Assembly (NCBI RefSeq): GCF_014648055.1
Contig: NZ_BMQJ01000004.1
Coordinates: forward strand, 248,001 to 312,000
Length of the DNA stretch: 64,000 nt
Direction of reading: 5' to 3'
Source of the DNA: Streptosporangium pseudovulgare
GTDB taxonomy: Bacteria; Actinomycetota; Actinomycetes; Streptosporangiales; Streptosporangiaceae
In this document: positions 8,303-16,640 of the stretch, one piece after another
Layout of the letters: each line of letters begins with the position of its first letter
How positions within the stretch are numbered: the first letter of the stretch is position 1
Translations under genes and position numbers: made by a program
Notes under the pieces: generated by a model
Seen by the model: only the letters and a program-made list of their open reading frames with translations
The model's database searches: none
Told to the model about the DNA's origin: nothing

Positions 8303-8677
8303 ATGCGCACCATCCCCATCCCCGTCGACGTCTCCAAGCTCCAGATCACCTGCGTCAAGCCGCCCAAGCCCCGCCTCGTCAGCCGGGACACCGGCGAGAT
8401 CAAGCGCGACAAGGACGGCAACGTCATGTACGAGCTCACCCTCCTCATCGAGGACGAGTTCAACCGCATGGAGCTGGTCAAGGTCACCACCACCCCCGAA
8501 CCGCAGATCACCGCGGGCGAGGAGGTCATCCCGGTCAACCTGGTCGGCTACGTCTGGGAACAGGCCGGCCGCTGGGGCATCGCCTACCGGGCCGCCTCCT
8601 TCCTGCCTGCCACCTCCGCCGGCTACCACGCCCCGGCCGCCCCGGCCGCTCCGGTCAGAACGGGGGCGGACCTGTGA
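8303..8677 (+). CDS. SCO3933-like AICE regulatory protein
   Basis: About 124 aa beginning MRTIPIPVDVSKL. It has the conserved pattern of the small protein upstream of FtsK/TraB genes in actinomycete integrative elements, annotated as a replication/integration/excision activator-type regulator. The start at 8303 is supported by AAGGA upstream and by family length. Its stop overlaps the FtsK start (GTGA). Family assignment is from memory of the sequence pattern; its mechanism is not well established. Confidence 0.7.
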   Translation: MRTIPIPVDVSKLQITCVKPPKPRLVSRDTGEIKRDKDGNVMYELTLLIEDEFNRMELVKVTTTPEPQITAGEEVIPVNLVGYVWEQAGRWGIAYRAASFLPATSAGYHAPAAPAAPVRTGADL

Positions 8678-10050
8678 TCGACCTCGGCCACCCCCTGCTC
8701 AAGGTCCTCGCCGCCCTGCTCCTCCTGATCGCCTGGCGGCGGTGGGCGCCGGTCTCCTACTGGTACGCCCTGGTCTTCCCGCGCAAAGCCCTGTGGCTGC
8801 GCTGGTCCTGGCGGCACGTGGCCTCCGGCTGCGGGCTGACCAAAAAACGCCGCCGCTGGTGGTTCACCGTCATCCCCAACCTCGTCGCCTCGACCGGCGT
8901 CGTCCGGGTCCGGCGGCGCTTCCAGCGGGTCGAGGTCGACACCAAGCCCTGGATGGGCCTGCCCCGGCCCACCCGCAACGGCTTCCGCGTCACCTTCCAC
9001 CTCCTCGACGGACAGGTGCCCGACGACTACGCCAAGGTCTGCGAACGGCTCGCGCACGCCTGGCGCATCGAGGCCGTGCGCGTCGTTGGCTCCCGACCCG
9101 GCCGCGTCACCCTCCAAGGGATCACCCGTGACCCTTTAGCGCACGTCGCGCCGGCCGTACCCCCGGCTGAGCCCCGAGACGGCTGGCGGGCTGAGGACCT
9201 GCTTCGCCCGGTCGTCGGGGTGCTGGAGACCGGCGCGGCCTGGCGGATGGACTTCCGGCTCATCCCGCACTGGATGAACGCCGGCGCCACCCAGTCGGGC
9301 AAGTCCAACCTGATCAACGCGCTCATCGTCGGCCTGGCCCCGCAACCGGTCGCCCTGGTCGGCTTCGACCTCAAAGGCGGAGTGGAGCTGTCGGCCTACG
9401 CCGACCGCCTCACCTCGCTGGCCACCACCCGCGAAGAATGCCTCAACCTGCTCGGCGACCTCATCGCGGTCATGGGCGCCCGGATGCTCGCCTGCCGCCG
9501 CTACGGGGTCCGCGACATCTGGCAGCTCCCCGACGCATGCCGGCCCATCCCGGTCGTGGTCCTGGTCGATGAGCTGGCAGAGCTGTACCTCACCGCCGAC
9601 AAAGCCGAAAAGGATCAGGTCACCCGTACGGCTACCGCGCTGCTGCGCATCGCCCAGCTCGGCCGCGCGTTCGGCATCCACCTGGTGCTGTCCGGCCAGC
9701 GCATCGGCTCCGACCTCGGCCCCGGCGTCACCGCGCTGCGCGCCCAGATCGGCGGACGCGTCTGCCACCGGGTCAACGACCCCGAAACCGCCGTGATGAC
9801 CCTCGGCGACCTCGACCCCGACGCGCTGGTAGCCGCCCGCTCCATCGCGCCGGAACTGCCCGGCGTCGCCGTCATCACCGGCTCCGATGGCCGCTGGTAC
9901 CGGGCGCGGTCCGGCTACGTCTCCACCGACGCCGCCGAACACGCCGCCACCGCCTACGCCCACCTGACCCCCTCCTGGAACCAGGTGGCCGCCTCCGGCC
10001 TCGGCCACGAGCTGCCCGCCACCGACGACATCCCCGAACTCGCCGCCTGA
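8674..10050 (+). CDS. FtsK/SpoIIIE-type DNA translocase (TraB-like)
   Basis: 458 aa. An N-terminal hydrophobic segment (about residues 8-37) probably anchors it in the membrane. A beta-rich linker follows, then an ATPase domain with Walker A GATQSGKS (204-211) and Walker B VVVLVDE (294-300). In AICEs a single FtsK-like protein moves double-stranded DNA between mycelia without a type IV system or relaxase. GTG start overlaps the upstream stop. Followed by the DUF2637 protein. Confidence 0.9.
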   Translation: MIDLGHPLLKVLAALLLLIAWRRWAPVSYWYALVFPRKALWLRWSWRHVASGCGLTKKRRRWWFTVIPNLVASTGVVRVRRRFQRVEVDTKPWMGLPRPTRNGFRVTFHLLDGQVPDDYAKVCERLAHAWRIEAVRVVGSRPGRVTLQGITRDPLAHVAPAVPPAEPRDGWRAEDLLRPVVGVLETGAAWRMDFRLIPHWMNAGATQSGKSNLINALIVGLAPQPVALVGFDLKGGVELSAYADRLTSLATTREECLNLLGDLIAVMGARMLACRRYGVRDIWQLPDACRPIPVVVLVDELAELYLTADKAEKDQVTRTATALLRIAQLGRAFGIHLVLSGQRIGSDLGPGVTALRAQIGGRVCHRVNDPETAVMTLGDLDPDALVAARSIAPELPGVAVITGSDGRWYRARSGYVSTDAAEHAATAYAHLTPSWNQVAASGLGHELPATDDIPELAA

Positions 10051-10082
10051 CCCCCTCTCGACCCCACCGGAAGGAGGTAACG

Positions 10083-10796
10083 ATGACCACGAGCAGGCCC
10101 CGGCTGGCCGTACGGCTCGCCGACGCCGGACCGGTGCTGATCCTCGCGCTCATCGCCGGAGCGGGCAGCTTCACCCACATCCGCGACACCGCCACCGAAC
10201 ACGGCCAAAACGGGCCGATGGCGTGGGCCGTGGCCGTCTGCGTCGATCTCACCTGCGTCATGGCCGCCCGGGAACGCCAGCGCGACCGCAAAACCGGCCG
10301 CCGCCCGGACGGCTGGATCTCCTGGCCCACCCTCGTCCTCGTCGGCGGAATCACCCTCTCCTTGGCCGCCAACCTCGCCCAAGCCGAACCGACCCCCTGG
10401 GGATGGATCTGCGCCGCGACCCCGGCCGGCGCCTTCCTCATCGCCGTCTCCATGCTCGAACGACGCGCTTCGGCCCCTCAACCCGAACCGGCCCCGGACC
10501 CCGCCCCCGCTCCTGTCCCTGTCCCGCACGCCGTACCGGAACCCGCGGCCGAACCCGCCGCGCTCGTCCCCTCACCCGGCCCCGCCGTACCGGCCCGAAC
10601 CGAACCACCCAGCGACCACGGCGACACCGGACCGACCGGCGAACTCGTCGACTACGCCCGTCGAGTGGCCGCCGAACACCACGCCCGGCACGGCCGGCCC
10701 ATCACCCGCGACACCCTGCGCGCCCGCCTCGGCGTGTCCAACCAACTCGCCGCAGACCTGCTCCACGCCCTGCGCGAGCAGCCCGACCCCGCCTGA
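10083..10796 (+). CDS. DUF2637 membrane protein (SpdA/SpdB-like)
   Basis: 237 aa. The N-terminal half has about four hydrophobic segments (LADAGPVLILALIAGAGSF, MAWAVAVCVDLTCVMAA, PTLVLVGGITLSLAANLA, WICAATPAGAFLIAV), matching DUF2637. A Pro/Ala-rich linker follows, then a C-terminal helical HTH-like segment (ITRDTLRARLGVSNQLAADLLHAL). It sits directly after the translocase, as spread proteins do in AICEs. GGAAGGAGG precedes the start. Confidence 0.8.
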   Translation: MTTSRPRLAVRLADAGPVLILALIAGAGSFTHIRDTATEHGQNGPMAWAVAVCVDLTCVMAARERQRDRKTGRRPDGWISWPTLVLVGGITLSLAANLAQAEPTPWGWICAATPAGAFLIAVSMLERRASAPQPEPAPDPAPAPVPVPHAVPEPAAEPAALVPSPGPAVPARTEPPSDHGDTGPTGELVDYARRVAAEHHARHGRPITRDTLRARLGVSNQLAADLLHALREQPDPA

Positions 10797-10816
10797 ACCC
10801 GCGAAGGAGAACCCCC

Positions 10817-10993
10817 ATGCGCATCCGCATCGACGGCACCTACGCCGAAGTCGTCCACGCCGCCAACACCATCCGCACGCTCCTGCCGATCCGGCAGATA
10901 TCGCCGGTCATGAAGCTGCGCGAGCGGCCCCATACCTGGCGGGTGTTCCTCAACACCGCCCCCAGACGCGACACCGGGAGATGGATCACATGA
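10817..10993 (+). CDS. Hypothetical AICE protein, 58 aa
   Basis: Begins MRIRIDGTYAEVVHAANTIRTLL; one beta-alpha unit with a basic C-terminus. GAAGGAGA lies upstream. Its stop overlaps the next start as ATGA, so they are coupled. No function known. Confidence 0.6.
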   Translation: MRIRIDGTYAEVVHAANTIRTLLPIRQISPVMKLRERPHTWRVFLNTAPRRDTGRWIT

Positions 10994-11130
10994 CCGACGA
11001 CCTCAACGCCCCGACCGCCGAACTCCGCGACATCGCTCCCCGGCGCTGGCAGTGCTGCCACTGCGGCGGGACCGGCGTCGATGGCTACGGCGAGACCTGC
11101 GAGCACTGCGAGGGCCTCGGCTTCTGCTGA
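10990..11130 (+). CDS. Small DnaJ-like zinc-finger protein, 46 aa
   Basis: Two CxxCxGxG-type repeats (CCHCGGTG and CEHCEGLGFC), as in the DnaJ cysteine-rich region, predict one bound zinc. Such mini-proteins are frequent in actinomycete AICEs between spd and rep. Coupled by ATGA to the previous gene. Confidence 0.65.
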   Translation: MTDDLNAPTAELRDIAPRRWQCCHCGGTGVDGYGETCEHCEGLGFC

Positions 11131-11232
11131 GCCCTTGGCGCCCCCGGCGTGACCACACATCCGCCAAGACGTCTGTCACGTCGGGGGCCATCCCGAACCG
11201 AACCGCTCGACCCGGAAGGGACGCACCCCATC

Positions 11233-12621
11233 ATGCCAAGCACCCACGCGATAGCCGGACTCATCACCCGGCTCCACGATCCCCACTATGCCCGCTGGGC
11301 CGCCCAGATCCGCGCCACTGGCGGCTGCCGCCAGCCGATCCACCTGCGCGGCCACGTCCATCACCTCGACCCCGCCACTGGCCGGCGCCTGCACTCCTAC
11401 ACCACCGCCACCGAACCGGACGGCGTCCTGCGTGTTCCGTGCAAGACCCGCCGGGCCTCCCGATGCCCGGCCTGCGCCGAGACCTACCGGGCCGACACCT
11501 ACCAGCTCATCCGCGCCGGCCTCGTGGGCGGCAAGGGCGTCCCCGAGACGGTCACCGGCCACCCGTGCCTGTTCGTCACCCTCACCGCCCCCTCCTTCGG
11601 CCTCGTCCACACCCGCCGGGAGAAGAACGGCAAGGTCCTGCCCTGTCACGCCCGCCGCGACGCCGCCACGTGCCCGCACGGGCGGGTCATGTCCTGCACC
11701 GCTCGGCACGGCACCGATGAGACGTGCCTCGGGGAGCCGCTGTGCCCGGACTGCTACGACTACGCGGGAAGCGTGCTGTTCAACGCCCTGTCGCCGGAGT
11801 TGTGGCGGCGCTTCACCCTGGCGCTCCGCCGCAACGTCGCCAAGGCCGCGGGCCTGACCGTGCGGGAGCTGCGCGAGCAGGCCGTGGTCTCCTTCGCCAA
11901 GGTCGCCGAGTACCAGCGGCGCGGCGTCGTCCACTTCCACGCCGTCATCCGCCTCGACGGCCCGGACGGACCCGCTTCCACGCCTCCGGCCTGGGCGAGC
12001 GCCGACGTCCTGGCCGACGCCGTACGGCACGCCGTCTCGGCCGTGACGGTCACCGCCCCGGCCGCGGCCGACGAACCGGCGCGAGTGCTGCGCTGGGGCA
12101 CTCAGCTCGACGTCCGCCCGATCACCCTGGACGGTGAGCTCACTGATCAAGCGGTAGCCGGCTACATCGCCAAGTACGCCACCAAGGCCGCCGAATGCGT
12201 CGGCACCCTCGACCGGCGCGTCAGCCCCCTCGACGACCTGGCGGCCCTGCCCCTGCGGGAGCACGCCCGGCGACTCATCGCCGAATGCCTGCGCCTGGGC
12301 GCCCTCGACGAGCTGGCCGACCTCCGCCTTGCCCACTGGGCGCACATGCTCGGCTTCCGCGGCCACTTCTCCACCAAGAGCCGCCACTACTCCACCACCC
12401 TCGGCGACATCCGCGCCGAACGCGCCGACTACATGCGCGACGAGGCCGTCAGCACCGGACGGCTCCCGCTCTTCGACGAGGACACCGTCCTCGTGGTCTC
12501 CCACTGGGAGTACGCCGGACAGGGCTACTCGCTCGGTGATGCCGTTCTCGCCGCCGCGCTGACCGGGAGATCGCTGCCCGCGTCTCCGGTGCCCGAGGAG
12601 GTGCACGATGCGTCGGTCTGA
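11233..12621 (+). CDS. RepSA-like replication initiator
   Basis: About 462 aa. It has a cysteine-rich N-terminal half (CPAC, CPH, CPDC) and a HUH-type motif VVHFHAVIRL with H234 and H236. AGYIAKYATKA carries Tyr311 and Tyr315, candidates for the nicking tyrosine. This pattern matches rolling-circle initiators of pSAM2-type elements. ATG 11233 is preferred over the earlier GTG because GGAAGGGA precedes it and the protein then has the family N-terminus. Xis overlaps by 14 bp. Confidence 0.85.
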   Translation: MPSTHAIAGLITRLHDPHYARWAAQIRATGGCRQPIHLRGHVHHLDPATGRRLHSYTTATEPDGVLRVPCKTRRASRCPACAETYRADTYQLIRAGLVGGKGVPETVTGHPCLFVTLTAPSFGLVHTRREKNGKVLPCHARRDAATCPHGRVMSCTARHGTDETCLGEPLCPDCYDYAGSVLFNALSPELWRRFTLALRRNVAKAAGLTVRELREQAVVSFAKVAEYQRRGVVHFHAVIRLDGPDGPASTPPAWASADVLADAVRHAVSAVTVTAPAAADEPARVLRWGTQLDVRPITLDGELTDQAVAGYIAKYATKAAECVGTLDRRVSPLDDLAALPLREHARRLIAECLRLGALDELADLRLAHWAHMLGFRGHFSTKSRHYSTTLGDIRAERADYMRDEAVSTGRLPLFDEDTVLVVSHWEYAGQGYSLGDAVLAAALTGRSLPASPVPEEVHDASV

Positions 12622-12802
12622 TGACCCGCTCCTCACCGTGCCCGAAGTGCTCACCGTGCTGAACGGAATCTCTCGCCGCACCTTCTACCGGTGGCGGGAG
12701 CTCGGCAAGGCGCCGGTCTGCATCCAGTACCCCAATGACGAGCTGCGTGTCCGGCGCAGCGACCTGGAAGTGTGGCTCGACTCGCTGCGGGAGGCGTCGT
12801 GA
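12608..12802 (+). CDS. Excisionase (Xis), MerR-like HTH
   Basis: 64 aa. A single winged-helix of the excisionase type (LLTVPEVLTVLNGISRRTFYRWRELGKAP) ending in RRSDLEVWLDSL. It overlaps both rep and int (GTGA with int), giving the rep-xis-int order typical of pSAM2-like AICEs. Predicted to bias Int toward excision. Confidence 0.85.
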   Translation: MRRSDDPLLTVPEVLTVLNGISRRTFYRWRELGKAPVCIQYPNDELRVRRSDLEVWLDSLREAS

Positions 12803-14166
12803 CCGTCACCTACGAAGTCCGCATCTGGGAAGTCCGCCGGAACCAGTCCAGCAAGGCACCGTCCTTCGAAGCGCGCTGGAAGGTCGGCAGCAAGTCACGA
12901 TCCAAGACCTTCAGGACCAAGGCGCTGGCCGAGAACTTCCTGTCCGACCTTCGCCAGGCGGCGAAGAAGGGGGAGGCGTTCGACGTCGCCACGGGGCTGC
13001 CGGTTTCGATGCTGGCGGACGCCGAGCCTTCGGGGCCGTCCTTCATGCAGTTCGCGCAGTCGTACGTGGTCAGCCGGTGGCGCACGACGGCTCCCCGGAC
13101 GCGGGAGACCGAAGCGTACGCGCTGTTGTCGCTGATTCCGGCGCTGGTGGCCGACGTTCCGGGACGGCCGGAGGACGACGAGCTGCGGCAGGTGCTACGT
13201 AACCACGTGCTGCTTCCCGAGAGCCGGCGGGGGACACTGACCCGCGCGCAGGCCATGGTGCTGCGCTGGCTGGAGAAGGCATCCCTTCCACTGGCGGATC
13301 TCCAGGAGGCGCGGATCGTCCGGACCGCACTCGACGCCATCTCGGCCACCTTCGACGGCGGGGAAGCCGCTGCCAACACCATACGGCGGAAGCGGGCGAT
13401 CCTTCATCACCTCCTGGAGCTGGCGGTGGAACAGAAGGTCTTCCCGACCAACCCGTTGCACGAGATCAAGTGGAAGCCACCCAAGGCAGTCACCGTCGTC
13501 GACCCTCGTACGGTCATCAATCCGGCTCAGGCAAGGCAGCTCCTGGCCGCCATGCCGAAGGTCGGCCGCACCCGGGGCGCCCGGCTCAAAGCCATGTTCG
13601 CCTGCATCTACTACGCGGGTCTACGGCCGGAGGAAGCGGCGGACCTCCGTTTGAAGAACTGCACCCTGCCCGAATCGGGATGGGGTCAGATCATCCTGGA
13701 GAAGGCACGACCGCAGGCGAACAAGCGGTGGACCGACTCGGGGGAGACCCACGAGTCGCGCAGCCTCAAGCACCGGGCGAAGAAGGAGACCAGGGAGATC
13801 CCTATCCCGCCGGCTTTGGTCGTCATCCTTCGGGAGCACATCGACGCCTACGGCATCGAAAGTGACGGTCGGCTGTTCCGGACGGCCAATGGCGGCTCCT
13901 ACTCCAGCTCGGCATACTCCTACGTCTGGCAGGAAGCTCGATCGCTCGTCCTCACCGACGAGCAGGCGAGGTCACCGCTCGCCGCCCGCCCCTATGACCT
14001 GCGACATGCCGCCCTGTCCCTGTGGCTCAACGCGGGAGTGCCGGCCACCGAGGTGGCCAAGCGTGCCGGGCACAGCGTGGAGGTCCTCCATCGGGTCTAC
14101 GCCAAGTGCATGGAGGGCCAGCAGGAACGGATGAACGGGAAGATCAGCAGCGCCCTCGACGAGTGA
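12799..14166 (+). CDS. Tyrosine site-specific integrase
   Basis: 455 aa. An N-terminal arm/core-binding region is followed by the catalytic domain: Arg276 (YYAGLRPEEA), Arg402 in YDLRH (the usual box-II His is Tyr, common in AICE integrases), His425 (GHS) and nucleophile Tyr434 (HRVYAKCM). GTG 12799 overlaps the xis stop. Expected to recombine the 50-bp tRNA-Arg att sites. The C-terminus is complete, so the element may still be mobile. Confidence 0.9.
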   Translation: MTVTYEVRIWEVRRNQSSKAPSFEARWKVGSKSRSKTFRTKALAENFLSDLRQAAKKGEAFDVATGLPVSMLADAEPSGPSFMQFAQSYVVSRWRTTAPRTRETEAYALLSLIPALVADVPGRPEDDELRQVLRNHVLLPESRRGTLTRAQAMVLRWLEKASLPLADLQEARIVRTALDAISATFDGGEAAANTIRRKRAILHHLLELAVEQKVFPTNPLHEIKWKPPKAVTVVDPRTVINPAQARQLLAAMPKVGRTRGARLKAMFACIYYAGLRPEEAADLRLKNCTLPESGWGQIILEKARPQANKRWTDSGETHESRSLKHRAKKETREIPIPPALVVILREHIDAYGIESDGRLFRTANGGSYSSSAYSYVWQEARSLVLTDEQARSPLAARPYDLRHAALSLWLNAGVPATEVAKRAGHSVEVLHRVYAKCMEGQQERMNGKISSALDE

Positions 14167-14187
14167 TCCTCGTAGAGACTCGGCTCC

Positions 14188-14211
14188 AGGCCTCGGCACA
14201 TGCCGGGGCCT
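14188..14211. terminator. Bidirectional hairpin between int and the NUDIX gene
   Basis: AGGCCTCGGCA pairs with TGCCGGGGCCT (one G-U) around a two-base loop, between two convergent genes. Confidence 0.6.
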
Positions 14212-14687
14212 CAGCCTATGTACGGCTTGCTCGCGCTTTCGAGGAAGTGGCCGATCCGCAGGCGCATTGACCGGTCCATCGATAGGGAGAGCACCTCGTC
14301 CCGCGGTATCCAACGCACCTCGCGGGACTCGTCGCTCGGCGTCGGCTCGCCGTCGACGGCTCGGCCGGCGAGCACGATGGAGAACTCCTGCCGGGCCTCA
14401 CCGTCGCTGGTGTAGACGATCACGTGCCTGGGGTCGGTGTACGTCCCGACAAGTCCGGTGATCTCACACTTGATCCCGGTCTCCTCCAGCGTCTCGCGGA
14501 CCGCCGCATCGGGCAGGGACTCACCGAGGTCAATCGCACCACCGGGAACGGCCCAGTTGCCGTTGTCACTGCGGCGGATCATCAGGATCTCGCCCGCCTC
14601 GTTGGTGACCACGACGTTCACCGAAGGAACCAGGCTGTTGAGCCTGGGCGCGGCGGGGTCATCGTAGAAGTCGATCCGGCGGCCCAT
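14211..14687 (-). CDS. NUDIX hydrolase
   Basis: 158 aa. The complete NUDIX box is visible (GGAIDLGESLPDAAVRETLE then ETGI; G-x5-E-x7-RE-x2-EE-x-G). It hydrolyses a nucleoside diphosphate linked to another group; substrate unknown. Located between int and the tRNA-Arg, so cargo or an insertion within the element. ATG start with a typical DFYDDP N-terminus. Confidence 0.85.
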   Translation of the reverse strand: MGRRIDFYDDPAAPRLNSLVPSVNVVVTNEAGEILMIRRSDNGNWAVPGGAIDLGESLPDAAVRETLEETGIKCEITGLVGTYTDPRHVIVYTSDGEARQEFSIVLAGRAVDGEPTPSDESREVRWIPRDEVLSLSMDRSMRLRIGHFLESASKPYIG

Positions 14688-14758
14688 ACTCAGAACTCTA
14701 CCGGCATGACACTACGAACCATTGTGATGCCTGCCTGCAGTTATTCCACCAAATTCGG

Positions 14759-15430
14759 TCAAGATAGAGAGTCCGGGTTGTACACCCTGGGGTGCGGTAT
14801 GAGTCCGGCCAGGTAGGGCGCATCCCGCGATGAAGGGCGCTGCCACGCCGCTAAGCTGGAGTGCGGGAACTCCGCGATCCAGAGGAGGCTCCGCATCGTG
14901 TCCTGTTGCTCCTGCCAGGCATGGTCCGCAGGGTCATTGTTGTCCAGCACCGAGGGGTCGGCTTGGGCAATCAACCAGTTGAGCAGACCTATCAGTTCCG
15001 GATGCGCTGCCCGGAGTACAGTATTCACCGCCTCCCATAAGACATAGCTGCATTCGCTGACCCCGCCGAGGATGGCCGCTTGTTCAAACTCCTCGCGCAT
15101 AGGCTTGGAGAGTCGGCTGAGCAGCCCGTCATGCCCGTCGAGCATGATCGTTTCCATGCACTCCCGGAGCGGGTCGACGGTGATGCTTTTGTTGACGGCG
15201 CCCGCAGTGTTGTACCGCGCCACCACGCCTATCCAGGCGAGACGCCGGGATGTGGAACTGTTCCGCTCATCTTCATCGCCCTGCCCCAGCACCAGGACCA
15301 TCGGTGGTCCGGCGACAAGGCCAGTTCGTCTGACTCCCTTTGGAAGAGCCCTGGTCAGGCGCTGTTCCACTCTTAGCTTGGCACGTATAGAGGCAAGTTC
15401 TTCAGAGGCGAGAGTCACTATGTAGGCCAC
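14759..15430 (-). CDS. Unknown protein, 223 aa
   Basis: No family recognised. Mixed helical protein with a segment RRLAWIGVVARYNTAGAVNK and a long helical middle. Codon use and GC are clearly lower than in the AICE backbone, like the R-M genes, suggesting separate acquisition. Its position between element-borne genes near att makes a defence or cargo role possible, but nothing in the sequence shows that. Confidence 0.55.
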   Translation of the reverse strand: MAYIVTLASEELASIRAKLRVEQRLTRALPKGVRRTGLVAGPPMVLVLGQGDEDERNSSTSRRLAWIGVVARYNTAGAVNKSITVDPLRECMETIMLDGHDGLLSRLSKPMREEFEQAAILGGVSECSYVLWEAVNTVLRAAHPELIGLLNWLIAQADPSVLDNNDPADHAWQEQQDTMRSLLWIAEFPHSSLAAWQRPSSRDAPYLAGLIPHPRVYNPDSLS

Positions 15431-15509
15431 ACGCGGAGCGTAGTGGAGCTGTCCTGATTTTTGCTTCGTGAGTCAGGGAATCGAGGAACATCTGGTACCT
15501 CTTCGAAAG

Positions 15510-16163
15510 TCACTTGCCGATGTCTTGGAGGATGTCCGTGGCGCACATTACATCGGTGACCACGTGGTCCGGGGGGTGCTCATGGTCGGGCTGAGTGCCG
15601 CGGTCGATCCAGATCGTGCGCAGGCCGGCTGCGTGTCCTCCACCGATGTCCGCGACGGGGTGGTCCCCGACCATCCACCCGCCATCAGCGAGGCTTACGC
15701 CGCATCGCCTGGCGGCGATCTCGAACAGGCCGACGTCGGGCTTGCGAATGCCCTCGGCGCCCGAGAGCGCATAGCCGTCGACGACATCAGCCAGGCCCGT
15801 CCGCTGGAGCTTGCCGAGCTGGTTGTCCGCCGTCCCGTTGGTGACGACCCCAACGCGCCATCCGGACGCGCGTAGCTCGGTCAGCGCGGCCATGACCTCG
15901 GGACGGCACTCGACGAGATGGGGCATCCGCCGGCGGTAGGCGGCCCACAGATCTGCTGCCGAAGCGGACAGCTTGAACCGCTCGCGGACCTTGGTGAAGA
16001 ACAGCTCGCGGTGGGGCAGGCCGTTACGGTCCAGCTTGACCAGATGATCGACGGCCTTCCGGCCGAGCCGATGCTCCTCGGCGAACTCGTGCGCCCACAG
16101 CAGGAAGGCGGCGTCCAGGTCGATGAGCGTGTTGTCGAGGTCGAAGAGCGCCAATCGCTGCAC
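15510..16163 (-). CDS. HAD-family hydrolase
   Basis: About 217 aa. Motif I is LALFDLDNTLI (DxDxT at the N-terminus), motif II is GVVTNGT, the motif III lysine is in GIRKPDVGLFE, and motif IV is GGWMVGDHPVADI. A helical cap inserts after motif I, as in phosphoglycolate-phosphatase-like enzymes. GTG 16163 places motif I at the usual position; the open frame extends further upstream but without family similarity. Substrate unknown. Confidence 0.82.
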   Translation of the reverse strand: MQRLALFDLDNTLIDLDAAFLLWAHEFAEEHRLGRKAVDHLVKLDRNGLPHRELFFTKVRERFKLSASAADLWAAYRRRMPHLVECRPEVMAALTELRASGWRVGVVTNGTADNQLGKLQRTGLADVVDGYALSGAEGIRKPDVGLFEIAARRCGVSLADGGWMVGDHPVADIGGGHAAGLRTIWIDRGTQPDHEHPPDHVVTDVMCATDILQDIGK

Positions 16164-16411
16164 GATGTCCGATCCTAGGCGGGGCCGGCTTTCCCCGCAG
16201 GCCCGTGCTCTGGCCACTGGCCAGTGCTGTGGGACCGGTGACCGCGGCCCACTCAGAGGAGAGGCGACCTGCGGAAACGTGCCAAGATCCATCCCACGCA
16301 TATCCCACAGCCGCTGACATACGGCTGCCCACGGTGGCACACGGCTGCGTAGAGCCGGATTGAGGAAAGACGCGAACGCTCAGGTCAAGGGCGTGATCGC
16401 TGGTCAGAAGA

Positions 16412-16461
16412 GTGCCCCCGGCATGATTCGAACATGCGACACCCGCTTTAGGAGAGCGGTG
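16412..16461 (-). repeat. att copy (right) within tRNA-Arg
   Basis: Identical over 50 bp to 237-286. It covers the anticodon-stem-to-3'-end portion of the intact tRNA gene. Confidence 0.9.
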
Positions 16462-16485
16462 CTCTATCCCCTGAGCTACGGAGGC
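16413..16485 (-). tRNA. tRNA-Arg (anticodon CCU)
   Basis: 73 nt. Acceptor arms GCCTCCG and CGGGGGC pair with one G-U. D arm GCTC/GAGC, anticodon loop CTCCTAA, T arm GCATG-TTCGAAT-CATGC, discriminator A. CCA is not encoded. It is the integration target of the AICE. Confidence 0.95.
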
Positions 16486-16640
16486 AGGGACTCTCTACAA
16501 GGGTAGCGAAAGTTCGGCGTGTGTGCGCGCCGGGTGGGTGGGTGGCGGTCGAAGGGCGCGTCATCCCTTCGCTGAGCTGCGGTAAAGGCGTGGCAAGTGG
16601 CGGCGTGGCCGTGTGGCGGGCGTGGCTAGTGTCACGCTGC

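Larger units (their letters stand above)
237..16461. mobile_element. Integrated AICE-type element in tRNA-Arg, with R-M cargo
   Basis: The segment is bounded by a perfect 50-bp direct repeat (237-286 and 16412-16461). The right copy is the 3' part of an intact tRNA-Arg gene. Inside are the genes expected of an actinomycete integrative and conjugative element: tyrosine integrase, excisionase, RepSA-like initiator, FtsK/TraB-type DNA translocase, DUF2637 membrane protein, an SCO3933-like regulator and GntR repressors. Cargo comprises a restriction-modification pair at the left end and NUDIX, unknown and HAD genes at the right. Int usually lies next to attP; here it is 2.2 kb from the tRNA, so the right-end genes may be cargo or a later insertion. 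Removing one repeat copy and the interior would leave the tRNA intact. Confidence 0.88.

Noticed and set aside
9136..10008. Antisense open frame opposite the FtsK/TraB gene
   Set aside because: Shadow of a gene with intact Walker motifs; no ribosome-binding site.
11176..12681. Long antisense open frame (about 500 codons) opposite the rep gene
   Set aside because: Composition is Gly/Ala/Val/Arg-rich shadow of a high-GC gene; the plus strand has RepSA motifs and coupling to xis.
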